64,000 bases of DNA from Macrostomum hystrix (GCA_950097015.1 CATNEN010000035.1:1242001-1306000), one strand, 5' to 3'. Shown: positions 40,737 through 53,605, numbered from the stretch's first letter. Notes: generated by a model from the letters alone, not told the origin. Translations and numbers: made by a program.

Positions 40737-43088
40737 ATCCGCAGCAACTCTTAGTAGGCTGCAGTTGATACTCAACCCACATGAACTCTTAGTAGGCTGC
40801 AGTTAATACTCGACCCACATGAACTCTTAGTAGGCTGCAATTAATACTCGACCCACATGAACTCTTAGTAGGCTGCAATTAATACTCGACCCACATGAAC
40901 TCTTAGTAGGCTGCAATTAATACTCGACCCACATGAACTCTTAGTAGGCTGCAGTTAATACTCGACCCACATGAACTCTTAGTAGGCTGCAGTTGATACT
41001 CGACCCACATGAACTCTTAGTAGGCTGCAGTTGATACTCGACCCACATGAACTCTTAGTAGGCTGCAGCTAATACTCGACCCACATGAACTCTTAGTAGG
41101 CTGCAGTTGATACTCGACCCACATGAACTCTTAGTAGGCTGCAGTTGATACTCGACCCACATGAACTCTTAGTAGGCTGCAGTTGATACTCAACCCACAT
41201 GAACTCTTAGTAGGCTGCAGTTGATACTCGACCCACATGAACTCTTAGTAGGCTGCAGTTGATACTCAACCCACATGAACTCTTAGTAGGCTGCAGTTAA
41301 TACTCGACCCACATGAACTCTTAGTAGGCTGCAATTAATACTCGACCCACATGAACTCTTAGTAGGCTGCAGTTGATACTCAACCCACATGAACTCTTAG
41401 TAGGCTGCAGTTAATACTCGACCCACATGAACTCTTAGTAGGCTGCAGTTGATACTCGACCCACATGAACTCTTAGTAGGCTGCAATTAATACTCGACCC
41501 ACATGAAATCTTAGTAGGCTGCAGTTGATACTCAACCCACATGAACTCTTAGTAGGCTGCAGTTAATACTCGACCCACATGAACTCTTAGTAGGCTGCAG
41601 TTAATACTCGACCCACATGAACTCTTAGTAGGCTGCAGTTGATACTCGACCCACATGAACTCTTAGTAGGCTGCAGTTGATACTCGACCCACATGAACTC
41701 TTAGTAGGCTGCAGTTAATACTCGACCCACATGAAATCTTAGTAGGCTGCAGTTAATACTCGACCCACATGAACTCTTAGTAGGCTGCAGTTGATACTCG
41801 ACCCACATGAACTCTTAGTAGGCTGCAGTTGATACTCGACCCACATGAACTCTTAGTAGGCTGCAGTTGATACTCGACCCACATGAACTCTTAGTAGGCT
41901 GCAGCTAATACTCGACCCACATGAACTCTTAGTAGGCTGCAGTTGATACTCGACCCACATGAACTCTTAGTAGGCTGCAGTTAATACTCGACCCACATGA
42001 ACTCTTAGTAGGCTGCAGTTAATACTCGACCCACATGAACTCTTAGTAGGCTGCAGTTGATACTCGACCCACATGAACTCTTAGTAGGCTGCAGTTAATA
42101 CTCGACCCACATGAACTCTTAGTAGGCTGCAGTTGATACTCGACCCACATGAACTCTTAGTAGGCTGCAGCTAATACTCGACCCACATGAACTCTTAGTA
42201 GGCTGCAGTTGATACTCGACCCACATGAACTCTTAGTAGGCTGCAGTTAATACTCGACCCACATGAACTCTTAGTAGGCTGCAGTTAATACTCGACCCAC
42301 ATGAACTCTTAGTAGGTTGCAGTTGATACTCGACCCACATGAACTCTTAGTAGGCTGCAGTTGATACTCGACCCACATGAACTCTTAGTAGGCTGCAGTT
42401 GATACTCGACCCACATGAACTCTTAGTAGGCTGCAGTTAATACTCGACCCACATGAACTCTTAGTAGGTTGCAGTTAATACTCGACCCACATGAAATCTT
42501 AGTAGGCTGCAGTTAATACTCGACCCACATGAAATCTTAGTAGGCTGCAGTTGATACTCGACCCACAGGAACTCTTAGTAGGCTGCAGTTAATACTCGAC
42601 CCACATGAACTATTAGTAGGCTGCAGTTAATACTCGACCCACATGAACTCTTAGTAGGCTGCAGTTGATACTCGACCCACATGAACTATTAGTAGGCTGC
42701 AGTTAATACTCGACCCACATGAAATCTTAGTAGGCTGCAGTTGATACTCGACCCACATGAACTCTTAGTAGGCTGCAGTTGATACTCGACCCACATGAAC
42801 TCTTAGTAGGCTGCAGTTAATACTCGACCCACATGAAATCTTAGTAGGCTGCAGTTGATACTCGACCCACATGAACTCTTAGTAGGCTGCAGTTGATACT
42901 CGACCCACATGAACTCTTAGTAGGCTGCAGTTGATACTCGACCCACATGAACTCTTAGTAGGCTGCAGTTAATACTCGACCCACATGAACTCTTAGTAGG
43001 CTGCAGTTGATACTCGACCCACATGAACTCTTAGTAGGCTGCAGTTAATACTCGACCCACATGAACTCTTAGTAGGCTGCAGTTAATA
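40737..43088. repeat. 38-bp minisatellite, about 62 units
   Basis: The unit contains ctcttagtaggctgcagtt and continues with gatactcgacccacatgaa. Variant positions recur across the array (cagttgat/cagttaat/caattaat/cagctaat; gaactc/gaaatc). It lies upstream of SYT14 and downstream of RNF13, both on the minus strand. Confidence 0.98.
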
Positions 43089-43869
43089 CAGGTTTGATGC
43101 ACTATCCGGTAAAAGAATGAACTAGTGATTAGCCAGGCAAAAATTTAGCACCAGATATTTTTATAACAGAATATGCACACGTTACCATTTGAAGACAGAG
43201 TTCTTATTGTTTTAGTTCTTGTTAACTATAAATCAATTATGGGAAGAGCTGATGAAACAGTAACAAACACAAAAGCAAGCACCAAGCATTGCTTACAAGT
43301 ATGCTAAGCTACTATTGTATTGGAATAAAATACTCGAAAAATTCGAGAATAGAGCAAAAAAATCTGGTTTCCAATAGAAACGGCGCAAAAGAACTAATTA
43401 AGAATTAACACTTTCTTAGAAAGTTAACTGTTATCGCGCAAAATTTCCAGCTCTCGTAGTAGACACTTAAAAATCTGAGGTTACAATAAAACTTCTTTTT
43501 TACACAATAACTAAGTCTCCAGGCTAAAATAAAAAACCATGTGGTAAATAAAATTATTTAAAAGCGTGAAAATCGTATATATATATATATATATATATTA
43601 ATTTATTAGAAAAATTACACATCAAAAAAAGAAAAAACCGTTTAACCGTTAAAGCAGATACGGTAAATGACAACTGGCACAGCCGTAGCTATGTACAGCT
43701 GCTCAGTCCATGGACACGGACTGACTATGAATACATGTTTTATATAAACAGAATTATTTTACAAAACCACAGAAGCAATCAGCTTCAATGGAATGCTAAT
43801 ACTAATCCCAGAATCAATTAGCCCTGAATCCCTCCCTACTCAAATAGGTGAGATCGCACAGCTCAGTGA
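43089..43869. other. Intergenic, 3' flank of RNF13
   Basis: A/T-rich. Contains an (AT)n run at about 43578-43598 and, near 43685-43725, a reversed fragment of the SINE A tail (the gtccatgga word). Minus-strand AATAAA-type words near 43600 could end the RNF13 transcript. Confidence 0.45.
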
Positions 43870-46664
43870 TCAGACAGCCGGTTCAGCGTCCTCGGCTGCC
43901 TGTTCAGCTGGACAGTTGTGAACAAAGACTCGCACCACGCTAACAGATTTGTCTTCGTCGGCTAGCGCGACATTATCGAAGGTGGCGCCGGCGGTAGCAG
44001 CCGACGCTGGCTGACCGTCCGCGGTTGCGTCCTCGGCGCCTGTCGCACAATCGAGGCCGTCCCGCTGAGCCGAATTCTGCAGCAGCGGAGTCCTCTCGTC
44101 TTGGCACAAAGACTCGGACGAAACTGAATTGGATGCGGCTGGGCCGGGTTCAGCGTCGGTCAATGTTGACGGACCGGCGGCCACTGAGACTGCCGCTGCG
44201 CCAGACGAGGCTGCTCCGTGGCTGCCACTACCGGCGGCTTCGTTATCATCTTCGTCGCCTTCGGAGTCGGCGGAGCGGGGAAAAACGCGACGCTTGCAGA
44301 CCGGACAGGAGCTGCGGCTCTTCAGCAGCCACGGATCAACGCACTTGGTGTGATAGGCTGCGGGCGGATGACCGGACAGTGCGCTGCATGACCACATTTC
44401 AACTAACTGATGACCAGTTTTTTTGCACAACGACGAGACTTTTTAGTTATGCACATACTACCCAATGACCTGCACATACTACCCAATGACCTGCACATAC
44501 TACCCAATGACCTGCACATACTACCCAATGACCTGCACATACTACCCAATGACCTGCACATACTACCCAATGACCAAAAAAGTATTCTGAATGACCAGTT
44601 TATTATTCCGAATGATAGATAAATTTCTCAATGACGATAATTTTACTCTGAATGATCAGTTTTTTTATTTTCAGAATGACGAAACTTTCTAAGACAGGGT
44701 ACATATCACACAAGCAAATAAAACACAGAATGGCTAAATGAGCAGGTGCTTAATTTTGGTCAACTCACCGTGGTTGCACGGCAGAATTCTCAACTTCTCT
44801 CCGGGCACAAAATCTTCGAGGCAGATCGCGCAACAGTCGTACGGGTCCTTGCCTGAACAGAAGGTTGGAAAATCATTTATTTTCTTTTGACCAGTAATAA
44901 TCATGCACTACTTATCGCGAGTAGTAAACAACGCACCTTTTTCAAACTTTTTCACTTTCAGTTTCTTTAGACTGGATCTGGGCAGCCGATTGCGACGGCT
45001 GCGCCTCCAGTCCCTGTAGAATTTGATACCCTGCGGAATGCGAGGCGTGGGGTGGGTGACAGGCCAATCAGATAACTGGAGGTGGGGTGGGTGACGGGGT
45101 GTAATTACTGAACAGCCGGTTGAATCCAAAAGTGTGGCCTGACCCTCACTACGTCACGTGACATCCCTTTCATCCCCAATAGCGAAAAAATGCACTGGTA
45201 GCCAATTAAAATGGCCGGGTGATTCCCAAGGTCATCCTGGACGACGACAGGCCAATCAGAAAACTGAAGGGGGCGTGGGTGACGGGACAATTTGATTACT
45301 GGAGGTAAGGTGGCTGCCAGACCAATGAGATTTCCGGAGGTTGGGTGGGTGACTGGCCAATCAATTTGTCGCCTGGCTCACCCAGACAAGCAGCGACAGC
45401 AGCAGGCAGACGCCGATAATGATGGCAAACGAGATGACATAGACGTGAAAATCAAATGGGAACGGAATCTCAAAGCCCAGAGTGTATCGATCGCCAGCGA
45501 CAGAATAAGCGCAGCGATCTCTCATAGTGCTACCGCAGGTGTTGGTGATCATGGCGACCGGTATATGCACCCGGTTGCCCACTGAAATGTGCAATTCAAT
45601 CGATTTAGATGAGCTTATTGCAGAGGGGTAGACAAGGTTCAAATTAGATCTTACATCCGGAAGACTGCATAGTCAACAATGCGTCCTCATAGTTTTGCAC
45701 TAATACAGCTCCGAAGCCAGCCTGTTGAGCGTTAATAACTTTGCGATCAAATGGGCAGCCAGAGTCGGGATGATTGTCACGGATGACCAAGGCCACCCAA
45801 GCCACGGAATCATTACGCTGATATGGCGGCGGTCTGATGGGCGAACACGCATTCAATGGCGATGCATTCACGACCACACCCTGGCAATCAGGTAAGCGGA
45901 CTTTCAGAACAGCACTGTTCCTGATGGATTGCATCTAGAACTGCACTGTTCCTGACGGATTGCATCTAGAACTGCACTGTTCCTGATGGATTGCATCTAG
46001 AACTGCACTGTTCCTGATGGATTGCATCTAGAACTGCACTGTTCCTGATGGATTGCATCTATATAACTGCACTGTTCCTGATGGATTGCATCTAGAACTG
46101 CACTGTTCCTGATGGATTGCATCTATATAACTGCACTGTTCCTGATGGATTGCATCTATATAACTGCACTGTTCCTGATGGATTGCATCTATAGAACTGC
46201 ACTGTTCCTGATGGATTGCATCTATATAACTGCACTGTTCCTGATGGATTGCATCTATAGAACTGCACTGTTCCTGATGGATCTAGATGGATTGCATTCT
46301 TTCTGGTACAGTGGGTGTTAGCTCCTAATGAGCCGAACATGGCCCCTTAATTTTTCCATATCTTCTTATGACATCAATAATTTCCCTATCGATAGGATAT
46401 TTAAAAATGGCAATGACTCACCTGCATTGCCCAGAATATGTAATTAGGCCCAAAATTTGCAGTCTCAGATAAACAAAACTTCTCATCAGTTGTATTTCTC
46501 TTGTGATCAGTCTAAAAAAAGAATGACAATTGTTTTCTGTGCATTTTTAAGAAGCATTTAGGCAGTAACACTAATATAATAGAACTTACTAAGTGGATCT
46601 CTAGCTGATCACAAAGTGCACCAGATATTGTGGCTGTTAGCAATATTGATAATGTAGAAAACAT
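43870..46664 (-). CDS. RNF13: RNF13/RNF167-like PA-TM-RING E3 ubiquitin ligase, complete
   Basis: Single-pass endosomal/lysosomal ubiquitin ligase of about 418 residues (human RNF13 has 381). Exons: 46590-46664, 46422-46511, 45655-45880, 45382-45581, 44937-45030, 44769-44852, 43870-44357; the sum divides by three. Exon 1 encodes a signal peptide (MFSTLSILLTATISGALC). The luminal PA domain follows (NACSPIRPPPYQ; VINAQQAGFGAVLVQNY), then the transmembrane helix (YVISFAIIIGVCLLLSLLVW) and a basic segment (RRNRLPRSSLKKL). The RING-H2 is split between exons 6 and 7: CAICLEDF, ILPCNH, AYHTKCVDPWL, CPVC. The acidic Ser-rich tail with EGDEDDNE and ERTPLL matches RNF13. All eight zinc ligands are present, so it should be active. 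Introns 2 and 6 hold minisatellites. Orthology to RNF13 against RNF167 is not settled. Confidence 0.93.
44448..44572. repeat. 21-bp tandem repeat, about 6 units, in RNF13 intron 6
   Basis: The unit is atgacctgcacatactaccc plus a. Looser relatives with aatgac continue to about 44690. Confidence 0.95.
45905..46290. repeat. 31-33-bp minisatellite, about 12 units, in RNF13 intron 2
   Basis: The unit contains ctgcactgttcctgatgga, then ttgcatctagaa or ttgcatctatataa. Two length classes (31 and 33 bp) alternate in part of the array. It begins about 25 bp from the exon 3 acceptor. Confidence 0.96.
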
Positions 46665-48702
46665 GACTCTGAAATATATATAAAGGCCTCTCTTTTAAAT
46701 GCAATTAAAATAACGAGGCACATAGAAGGGTTTTGGCTATAGTTTATATTTTAAAAGTTTATCTAGGCCCTATCTCAAATTCTCCAACACAAATATAAAT
46801 AGAAGGCCACAAGATTTCTAAAAAGAAAAAATTACAGATATATAAAACATACAACATAGTGTTTGCATAGGCAGGCAATAAATAGCTAGTCCTATTTAAA
46901 TTAACTACTAGGTCAAATTAAAAGAACCAAAAAGTAAATATAAGAATAAGCCATTGTATTTTTTGTTACAATCACTATGGCTAAAGCATAGGGTAAGCAT
47001 TGATTGCTACATGGAGCATCAAATACTGAACTTCAAGTCAATTCATTTTTGTATGCTTATTTCAGTTCAAAGCAATTCACACATGTATATGTGTGAATGT
47101 ATATACTTTGAACTTACAAGGCTAAATACAGAGCTCTATATTGACTTTGTAATAGCTACAGTCAACTCAGTCAAGCATTTGCTTTTAAAACCACACAGTA
47201 AAGAGAAGCAATGACTTATGTGAGTTCTTGATTTTTACATAATAGAATTTTTTCTTATTTTATATATGACCATTATTCAAATGAATGTCTTGATAGGCCT
47301 ACATTGGAATTCATGTTTTTGTACGCTGAAGACATTAGTATATACTTAAGCATCTTAGCATCCATAAGCACTAGGGCCTAGTTAAAACTACTGGATCATA
47401 AAAATACTTAAATGTCAAATGGTAAAAACAACTATCGAGAGAGCATCTCTATGCAGTTATTTCATGACTCCATAGCAACCAAGCACAATATTAATATACC
47501 CAAAAGCACCGAACACTCCTAAATAATCAAAACAGAGCCTGGAGGGTGTTTAATATGTACACTTGTAAAAAGCCTGGGATTTCCTACAACTGAAATAATT
47601 TAGTAATCAAGAACTAAGGTCTTTAATATTGCAACAGATAGAACCTTAAACAAAATTATTATTTTGCATTACGTCCTTTCTTTCATTTAGAATGAAGCTC
47701 TTTAAACATCGTGTAAAAGCGCTTAACGTATTTGTTTAAACAGACACGCGAAAATAGAAAATTTTACTACTTTTAAAGTTATTCAAAAAAAGTTTTCTTT
47801 CTTAAAAATCACACTCTTCCAAGATAAATTCAGACATAAAATGCTCGATATGAACCTCAATTTGTCACTCAATATATTAAAATATAATCATGCAAACTGT
47901 ACCAACAACATGCGAATGATTTATAGATGTGAAATAGTTAATAAGATAGAAAACCGCAAATTCAACTATAATTTAAACAGCAGCAAGCTTAAAAATTAAC
48001 TAAAGCAGAATCCACAGTACGCGTTAATAGGCTAAATTAGTGGTCGGTGATCAATGCTAAAGTACGGTATTAACAAAGTTTAGATAACTAAAAAACTAAT
48101 GTCCATGACCACATGCTTCGACCACTTCACCAAGGATCGATTAAATGGGTAGCAGCGTCAGCTAGGAATGTGTTTTAGTTGATTTGCTTATGTACATAAT
48201 GTACTTGGTGTTTTGTATTCAGCAATTATTCGGCAAATAAACAATTAACTTGTTACAAAAAGTTAGCGTTGTAACACCTTTTGTGAGTTCCTTTAAAACT
48301 CAAATCTAACTTAAAATTAAGCTGCGATTGCTTTTGCACAAGTTAAGAGCGGTCTCGTCCTTTCGTGCTACTAAACTTCCCTGGTACCGAAACGATCAAT
48401 CTTCAACTCTAGAACAGCAAATAGTCATCTAGATATAACTTCACATTTCTCAGCTGGTCAAACCTTGTGACATTGCGATAAAATTTACGGGCTCACAAAT
48501 TCAGTATCATTAGGCTAATGCTGCTTTGACTTTTAAAAGCAAAATATAAAAGGCTCATAAGGTTCGTAATAGCAGGTGCGAATGTTTTAATTCACATGGC
48601 TCAAATATTAATTGCGTAGTTCTACCAAGATAACTTAATTTATAGCATTGTCATGATGACAGAGAGACAGGGATTGCAACAACCGACCCAGCTCAACTAG
48701 TG
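46665..48702. promoter_or_regulatory. Divergent intergenic region, RNF13 and ABCG2 side
   Basis: Mostly A/T-rich. RNF13 is transcribed leftward from here and ABCG2 rightward from 49981. A SINE A tail fragment is recognisable near 48130-48165 (gggtagcagcgtcagct). No gene was found. Confidence 0.4.
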
Positions 48703-48774
48703 TTGAACTATTCAAGCTCCAGTGTTACAGGTGCTCCTGCTGGAAAGAATGCTGCCGAACCGGCCACCATCACA
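48703..48774 (+). pseudogene. 72-bp partial duplicate of ABCG2 exon 1
   Basis: It matches 50026-50097 of the ABCG2 coding exon over 72 bp with a single mismatch (gtgttacag against gtgtcacag), encoding the same NYSSSSVTGAPAGKN segment. No start codon, splice sites or further exon sequence accompany it. It is followed at once by a minisatellite. Confidence 0.93.
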
Positions 48775-48789
48775 GTGCTCTTAGCCTGA

Positions 48790-49090
48790 GTCGATGAGGC
48801 CTCGCCACGAGTGCAGAGACAGGCCTCGCCACGAGTGCAGAGACAGGCCTCGCCACGAGTGCAGAGACAGGCCTCGCCACGAGTGCAGAGACAGGCCTCG
48901 CCACGAGTGCAGAGACAGGCCTCGCCACGAGTGCAGAGACAGGCCTCGCCACGAGTGCAGAGACAGGCCTCGCCACGAGTGCAGAGACAGGCCTCGCCAC
49001 GAGTGCAGAGACAGGCCTCGCCACGAGTGCAGAGACAGGCCTCGCCACGAGTGCAGAGACAGGCCTCGCCACGAGTGCAGAGACATGCCT
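48790..49090. repeat. 24-bp minisatellite, about 12.5 units
   Basis: The unit is gcctcgccacgagtgcagag plus acag and is nearly perfect. It directly follows the ABCG2 exon 1 fragment. The unit is a multiple of three, so long spurious ORFs appear on both strands. Confidence 0.97.
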
Positions 49091-49980
49091 CGAGTTGACA
49101 ACGAGAGACAGAAATCATCAGATCTTGATAGAAATAGGTTTCTGGGACACTGTCTCTTTTAAATTGTGCAATTGGTGACTTTCAAATGTTATGCTGTTAA
49201 AATAGCATTTGATCGACACAAGACCTGGACAAAATTCTCTCCCCGTGCTCTGAACGTACTCTATACAGTTGGCGCTTGCCGTATTAGTCACGAAGTAGAT
49301 TAGAGTACAGCATACAATGTATACCTCACCGTACATGGCTTTTTTTATAAAACGAAGCAGAAGACAAAGCACAACTTGCCAGACAAAACGACCTATAGAG
49401 TTGAATGAAGCATTACAGTACATTAAAAACGCACTCTAGGCAAATGTACATTCTCCTGCTGAGCAGTCACCCCCTTGCTTTCTTGGGCTGAATTGTACCT
49501 CAAATGTGTCTACTATGCACATTCAGTTAGAAAAATAAGCGAGATTCAAGCCTAACCCATAGCAAGCTTTGCTTTGCAAGCTGGAAAGATAAGGCATAAC
49601 TATAGTGCAGGTTTTCATTTGCTTGTCATCAAGGGAACGCAAATTTGAAAACTCAGGTGCTTAAAGGGTAAGTCTAATTTTGAATCTAAGGTTTAATTAA
49701 AAGTTCTATTGGTCTGACAATGCACCTTCGCTTTTTTCGGGTGATTTGTACGAACGTAACATAGAGCTCGCCGCAAAGTTCAACAAATGACATTTTAGAC
49801 TTTAGCCTTGTGCGCGCAGAACACAGTTTAGCCCCAAATAGATAGCACAAAAGAGAAGCCTATTCCACACAGTTGCACGGGTGCACAGCGTGATAGAGCG
49901 TTTGGTTACCTTTATTAGCTTGTCTGAGAGTAAAGTTTTCACATTAAGTTTGTAAGCTTAAATAAAATTTTTCAGCAACC
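49091..49980. promoter_or_regulatory. Upstream region of ABCG2
   Basis: The 890 bp before the ABCG2 start codon. No coding sequence recognised. The short sequence before the start (ttttcagcaacc-ATG) could contain a 3' splice site (ttttcag), which would make the start part of exon 2 of a transcript with a non-coding or spliced leader. Confidence 0.4.
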
Positions 49981-52627
49981 ATGTCAGAAACGGAAAGACT
50001 GATTTCTCCAGAATCTCCACGAGTATTGAACTATTCAAGCTCCAGTGTCACAGGTGCTCCTGCTGGAAAGAATGCTGCCGAACCGGCCACCATCACATTC
50101 CACAGCCTGTGGTACTCTCTGCCCATTCGACGCGGTCCGCCATGCTGCTTCCCTCCGGAGAGGCGCGATATCCTCCGCGACGTCAGCGGCGTCTTCCGAC
50201 CGGGCATGAACGCCATTCTCGGACCAACTGGCTCCGGGAAGACCAGCCTGCTCGACGTGGTCGCTGGACGGAAGAATCCGCAGCACATCACCGGCACGGT
50301 TTTGATCAATGGAGAGCCACGACCGAAAAACTTCAAATGCGCCAGCGGCTACGTCGTGCAGGACGATGTTGCGATGGGCACACTGACTGTGCGCGAGAAC
50401 CTGGCATTCAGCGCTGCGCTCCGACTACCTGGAGGCGTCAGTCGTCGCGATCGAGGTCGACGCGTTGCGGAGCTGCTCGAGGAGCTTGGCCTGACGAGCG
50501 TGGCTGACAATCGCATCGGCACCCAGCTTATTCGGGGCGTGTCTGGCGGCGAACGACGACGCACTAGCATCGGCATGGAGTTGATAGCCTCACCTAAAGT
50601 GCTGTTCCTAGACGAACCGACTACTGGTGAGGTCTTTGTGTTTCTTGCATAATGGCTTTGATTGCGGCCTTTCCCAGTGTTCCTTGTGACCACAAAAATA
50701 ACAAAAAAATCGCAACCGCAGTGCCGCAATAAGCAGCGTCACTAAGGTGAAGCGTCACTAGGGGGAAGGACCAAGGGTAGTTGTTGTTGGTCAGGTCCTA
50801 AACATCTTTCAAGCGGTCTGATTTTCTGGTCAAAAACTTGACTGAATTGTATCGACGTAAATGTTATGAATAATTGTAGATTGCTTTAAGTCATCTAAGT
50901 CTGGTTGTATGCATGAGTACTTTAAAATTATTAGGAAAATTAATAAAATAAACACTTCTGGACTGCAGGCCTGGACGCCAGCACAGCGAACTCCGTCATG
51001 CGAATGCTGAGAAGCATCTCTCGCAATGGCACCACAATCGTCTTCTCCATACACCAGCCGCGCTACGCAATCTTTAAGACGTTCGACTCGTTGACGCTGC
51101 TCTCCCAGGGCCAGGTGGTTTACCATGGCGACAGCGCCGCTTCGCTCGACTACTTCCAAGGTCTCGGCTACGTTTGTGAGATGCACAACAACCCGTTAGA
51201 CTTCTACATGGATATCCTGAGCGGTGACGCCATTCCCGAGCAGAGAGGGGCGGCAGGTTCCGGCGTGTCAGAGGTCGACTTCGGTCGACAGGAGAGCGTC
51301 CAGCATTGGCTTGTCGCCTCTTACAAGGTTAGATTCATTTTTTATGTTTATGGAAACCTTTGAGTAAATTACTGGATTCGACTTGACCCGAACTTTACGA
51401 TGTGCTGAGCTGACATCAGTAAAGTACAACACAAGTGTCCTGAGGATGCCCACTCAAGCGCATAAAAATAGTTTAGCATACGTTCGTCGGATTGTATAAA
51501 TTCATAAGAAAATTTGTGAATTTTTGCCAACTCTTAGTATTTGTGGAGCATGCAATCACGTCGCTATTTAGAAGCAATTAACTGTAGGAGTACCATGCCA
51601 TTTTGCTGCCCGCTTTTATTCCCCCCCCGGTAGTTCTACTGTTAAGACACTAAATCCCTGCAATTCTCAGAGTTCCGACGTCTGGCGCGACGTTACGGCC
51701 GCCATCGAACCCGTCCATGACGCCTACAAACGTCGCCAAATGGAGACCACGTTTAGCTCGAAAACTAAGACTGCCGCTTATCAGACATCATTCGGCCGGC
51801 AGCTGGCTGTCGTGTCTAAACGGGCAACGCTGAACATGCTGCGAAATCCGCAGACATCGATTGCTCAATTGGCGGTTAACGTGTTCTTTAGCGTACTGGT
51901 TGGCCTAATCTACCTACAGATTCCTGCGGACACAGTCTCCGGTGTGCAGAATCGCGTAGGAGTGTTCTTCTTCATCACAATGAACATGGTGTTTGGCAAC
52001 ATGGGCGCACTGGAGCTGTTTCTGCAGGAGCGGGTGATATTTGCTCACGAGAGCGTCTCTGGCTACTATCGAGTGTCTGTGTACTTTCTGGCCAAGGTGT
52101 TCTGCGACCTGCTGCCCATGAGAATTTTGCCTCTAATGGTTTTTGCGCCAATTTCTTACTTCATGATTGGCCTTGTTCCTAAGCCTGAAAAGTTCTTTGT
52201 GTACTTTCTGAACCTGCTTCTCGTGTCAACTGCTGGTTCGTCATTGGCTTTCTTCATCAGTGCCTCCGTCTCAGTTTTTGCCTTGGCCACAATCTTTTTG
52301 GCCTTGTCTTTTGTCTTTATGATGGTGTTTGCCGGCCTGCTGGTGAACATTTCCGCAATGGGCGAGTGGCTGAGCTGGGCCAAGTATTTGAGCATCTTTC
52401 GCTACAGCATGAACGCGTTAAGCATCAACGAGTTGAAGGACTTGCAGTTTTGCAACAAAACACTTGATGTCTGCTTCGATCTGGGTAACAAATACCTCAG
52501 TGCGCAGGGCATCGCCTATGAAAATGACTTCGATTTGTGGATAAATGAAATCGCATTGGCAGTCATTGTTGTCGCATTTCTGTTCCTGGCGTATGTACAA
52601 CTTCGTCGGCTGAGCACCTTTCGCTAG
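49981..52627 (+). CDS. ABCG2: ABCG2-like half transporter, complete
   Basis: Half-size ABC exporter of 653 residues (human ABCG2 has 655), working as a dimer at the plasma membrane to export lipophilic compounds. Exons: 49981-50626, 50969-51327, 51671-52627; the sum divides by three. The N-terminal NBD has Walker A GPTGSGKTS, the GYVVQDDVAMGTLTVRENLAFSAALRL block typical of ABCG2 in two parts, signature VSGGERRRTS, Walker B VLFLDEPTTG and the switch FSIHQPR. The C-terminal membrane domain follows, with FFFITMNMVFGN and a last helix near ALAVIVVAFLFLAYVQL. The cysteines of the last outer loop (FCNKTLDVCF) may form the disulfide known from ABCG2. Introns are short (342 and 343 bp). A piece of exon 1 is duplicated upstream at 48703. 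Confidence 0.94.
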
Positions 52628-53315
52628 GCGACTGTTGAGAAAATTTTGCAGAGAAAGCAAAAAAATATTGGATTCTTTTCTAGAGATATCTTAGTTAGAT
52701 TTAGTTTTTTCATCGATTCTTAACGGTGCCTATAGAAAGGCCTTGGTTCGCAGAAGTTATACTTTTTTGCTTTAAAGGAACTCAAGCGAATTCGTATGAG
52801 CTATTTCTCTATCATGCCCATCTAACGCTTAATTATTGTCTTTTATGCTCCAATCTTTACTTTCTGTCCCACATTTTATCGCTATATATATATATATTGA
52901 AAATATTTACTGGTTAATTACGATAACCCTGTAGGGGTTTTAATTCTCATATTTTAGTTTTCGAATCTGCATGACTTGAAGTGACATTCTCAGTCTCATT
53001 CCAATGCAGTCTGTGTATGACACTGCATGATCTATCATAAATATAACTCATAACAGTGGACAATTTAAACTTTTTAATTGTTTTGGTCGTAAATAATTGG
53101 CGTGCAAGATTGGAAATAATTTTAGGCAAGCATTTTGCATATGATTATCTGCAGATGACACATTCTAAATTCGTAGGAACCAATGTAAGCTGCAAGGCTT
53201 TAGATCATGTATGAAAATTAGCCAGGAGTTTTTCAAGTATTAAATTTTAGCTGTTTAGTCTAATTGGATCGCCTCTTCGCGCTATAATTTTTAACAGCAT
53301 TTTGCTACAGAGCAA
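52628..53315. other. 3' flank of ABCG2
   Basis: A/T-rich, with an (AT)n run near 52884. No gene recognised; it should contain the ABCG2 3' UTR. Confidence 0.4.
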
Positions 53316-53377
53316 GCTTGCAGCAAGGACCACTGTAGTATAACTACAGTTATACTACAGTGGTCCTTGGCTTGCAG
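53316..53377. mobile_element. 46-bp perfect inverted repeat with 8-bp direct repeats (hAT-like foldback)
   Basis: Two 22-bp arms (53324-53345 and 53348-53369) are exact reverse complements with only two bases between. The outer ends read caaggaccactg. The element is flanked on both sides by gcttgcag (53316-53323 and 53370-53377), an 8-bp target-site duplication. Eight-base duplications and ends like CAAGG are typical of hAT transposons. It looks like little more than two fused terminal inverted repeats. Confidence 0.85.
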
Positions 53378-53449
53378 ACCTGGGCTAGCTGCTGATGAGA
53401 CGTCATTGAACAATAATGACAGGACCTTCGTTATTTTTATGCTGCTTGG

Positions 53450-53605
53450 GGTTTTGGCTTATCTAGAGATTAGAGAGTAGGACCCACGACTTGAAAGTCA
53501 GTGGATTCGATTCCCGACTTCGCTAGAATAATTTTTGTCCTTTATTAAGACACCAAATTACTCTGAATTGCTTTGGTTCACCCAACCGTTAATAGTGTAG
53601 CCACT
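53450..53605 (+). mobile_element. SINE family A copy, diverged
   Basis: B-box-like gtggattcgattcccgac, then ttttgtcctttattaagaca and gaattgctttggttcaccc. It matches the head and core of the copy at 18885 with many substitutions; the 3' body is lost. Confidence 0.75.

Noticed and set aside
40737-43088. CRISPR-like regular array
   Set aside because: Units are contiguous with no unique spacers, the genome is eukaryotic and the array has no cas genes. The same holds for the 31-bp and 23-bp arrays.
48708-49162. Overlapping ORFs of 95-136 codons on both strands
   Set aside because: They are produced by the 24-bp array (a multiple of three) and are repetitive in all frames.
53324-53369. Micro-RNA precursor hairpin
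   Set aside because: The arms are perfectly complementary with a two-base gap, too short a loop for a precursor, and target-site duplications flank it; a transposon end explains it better.
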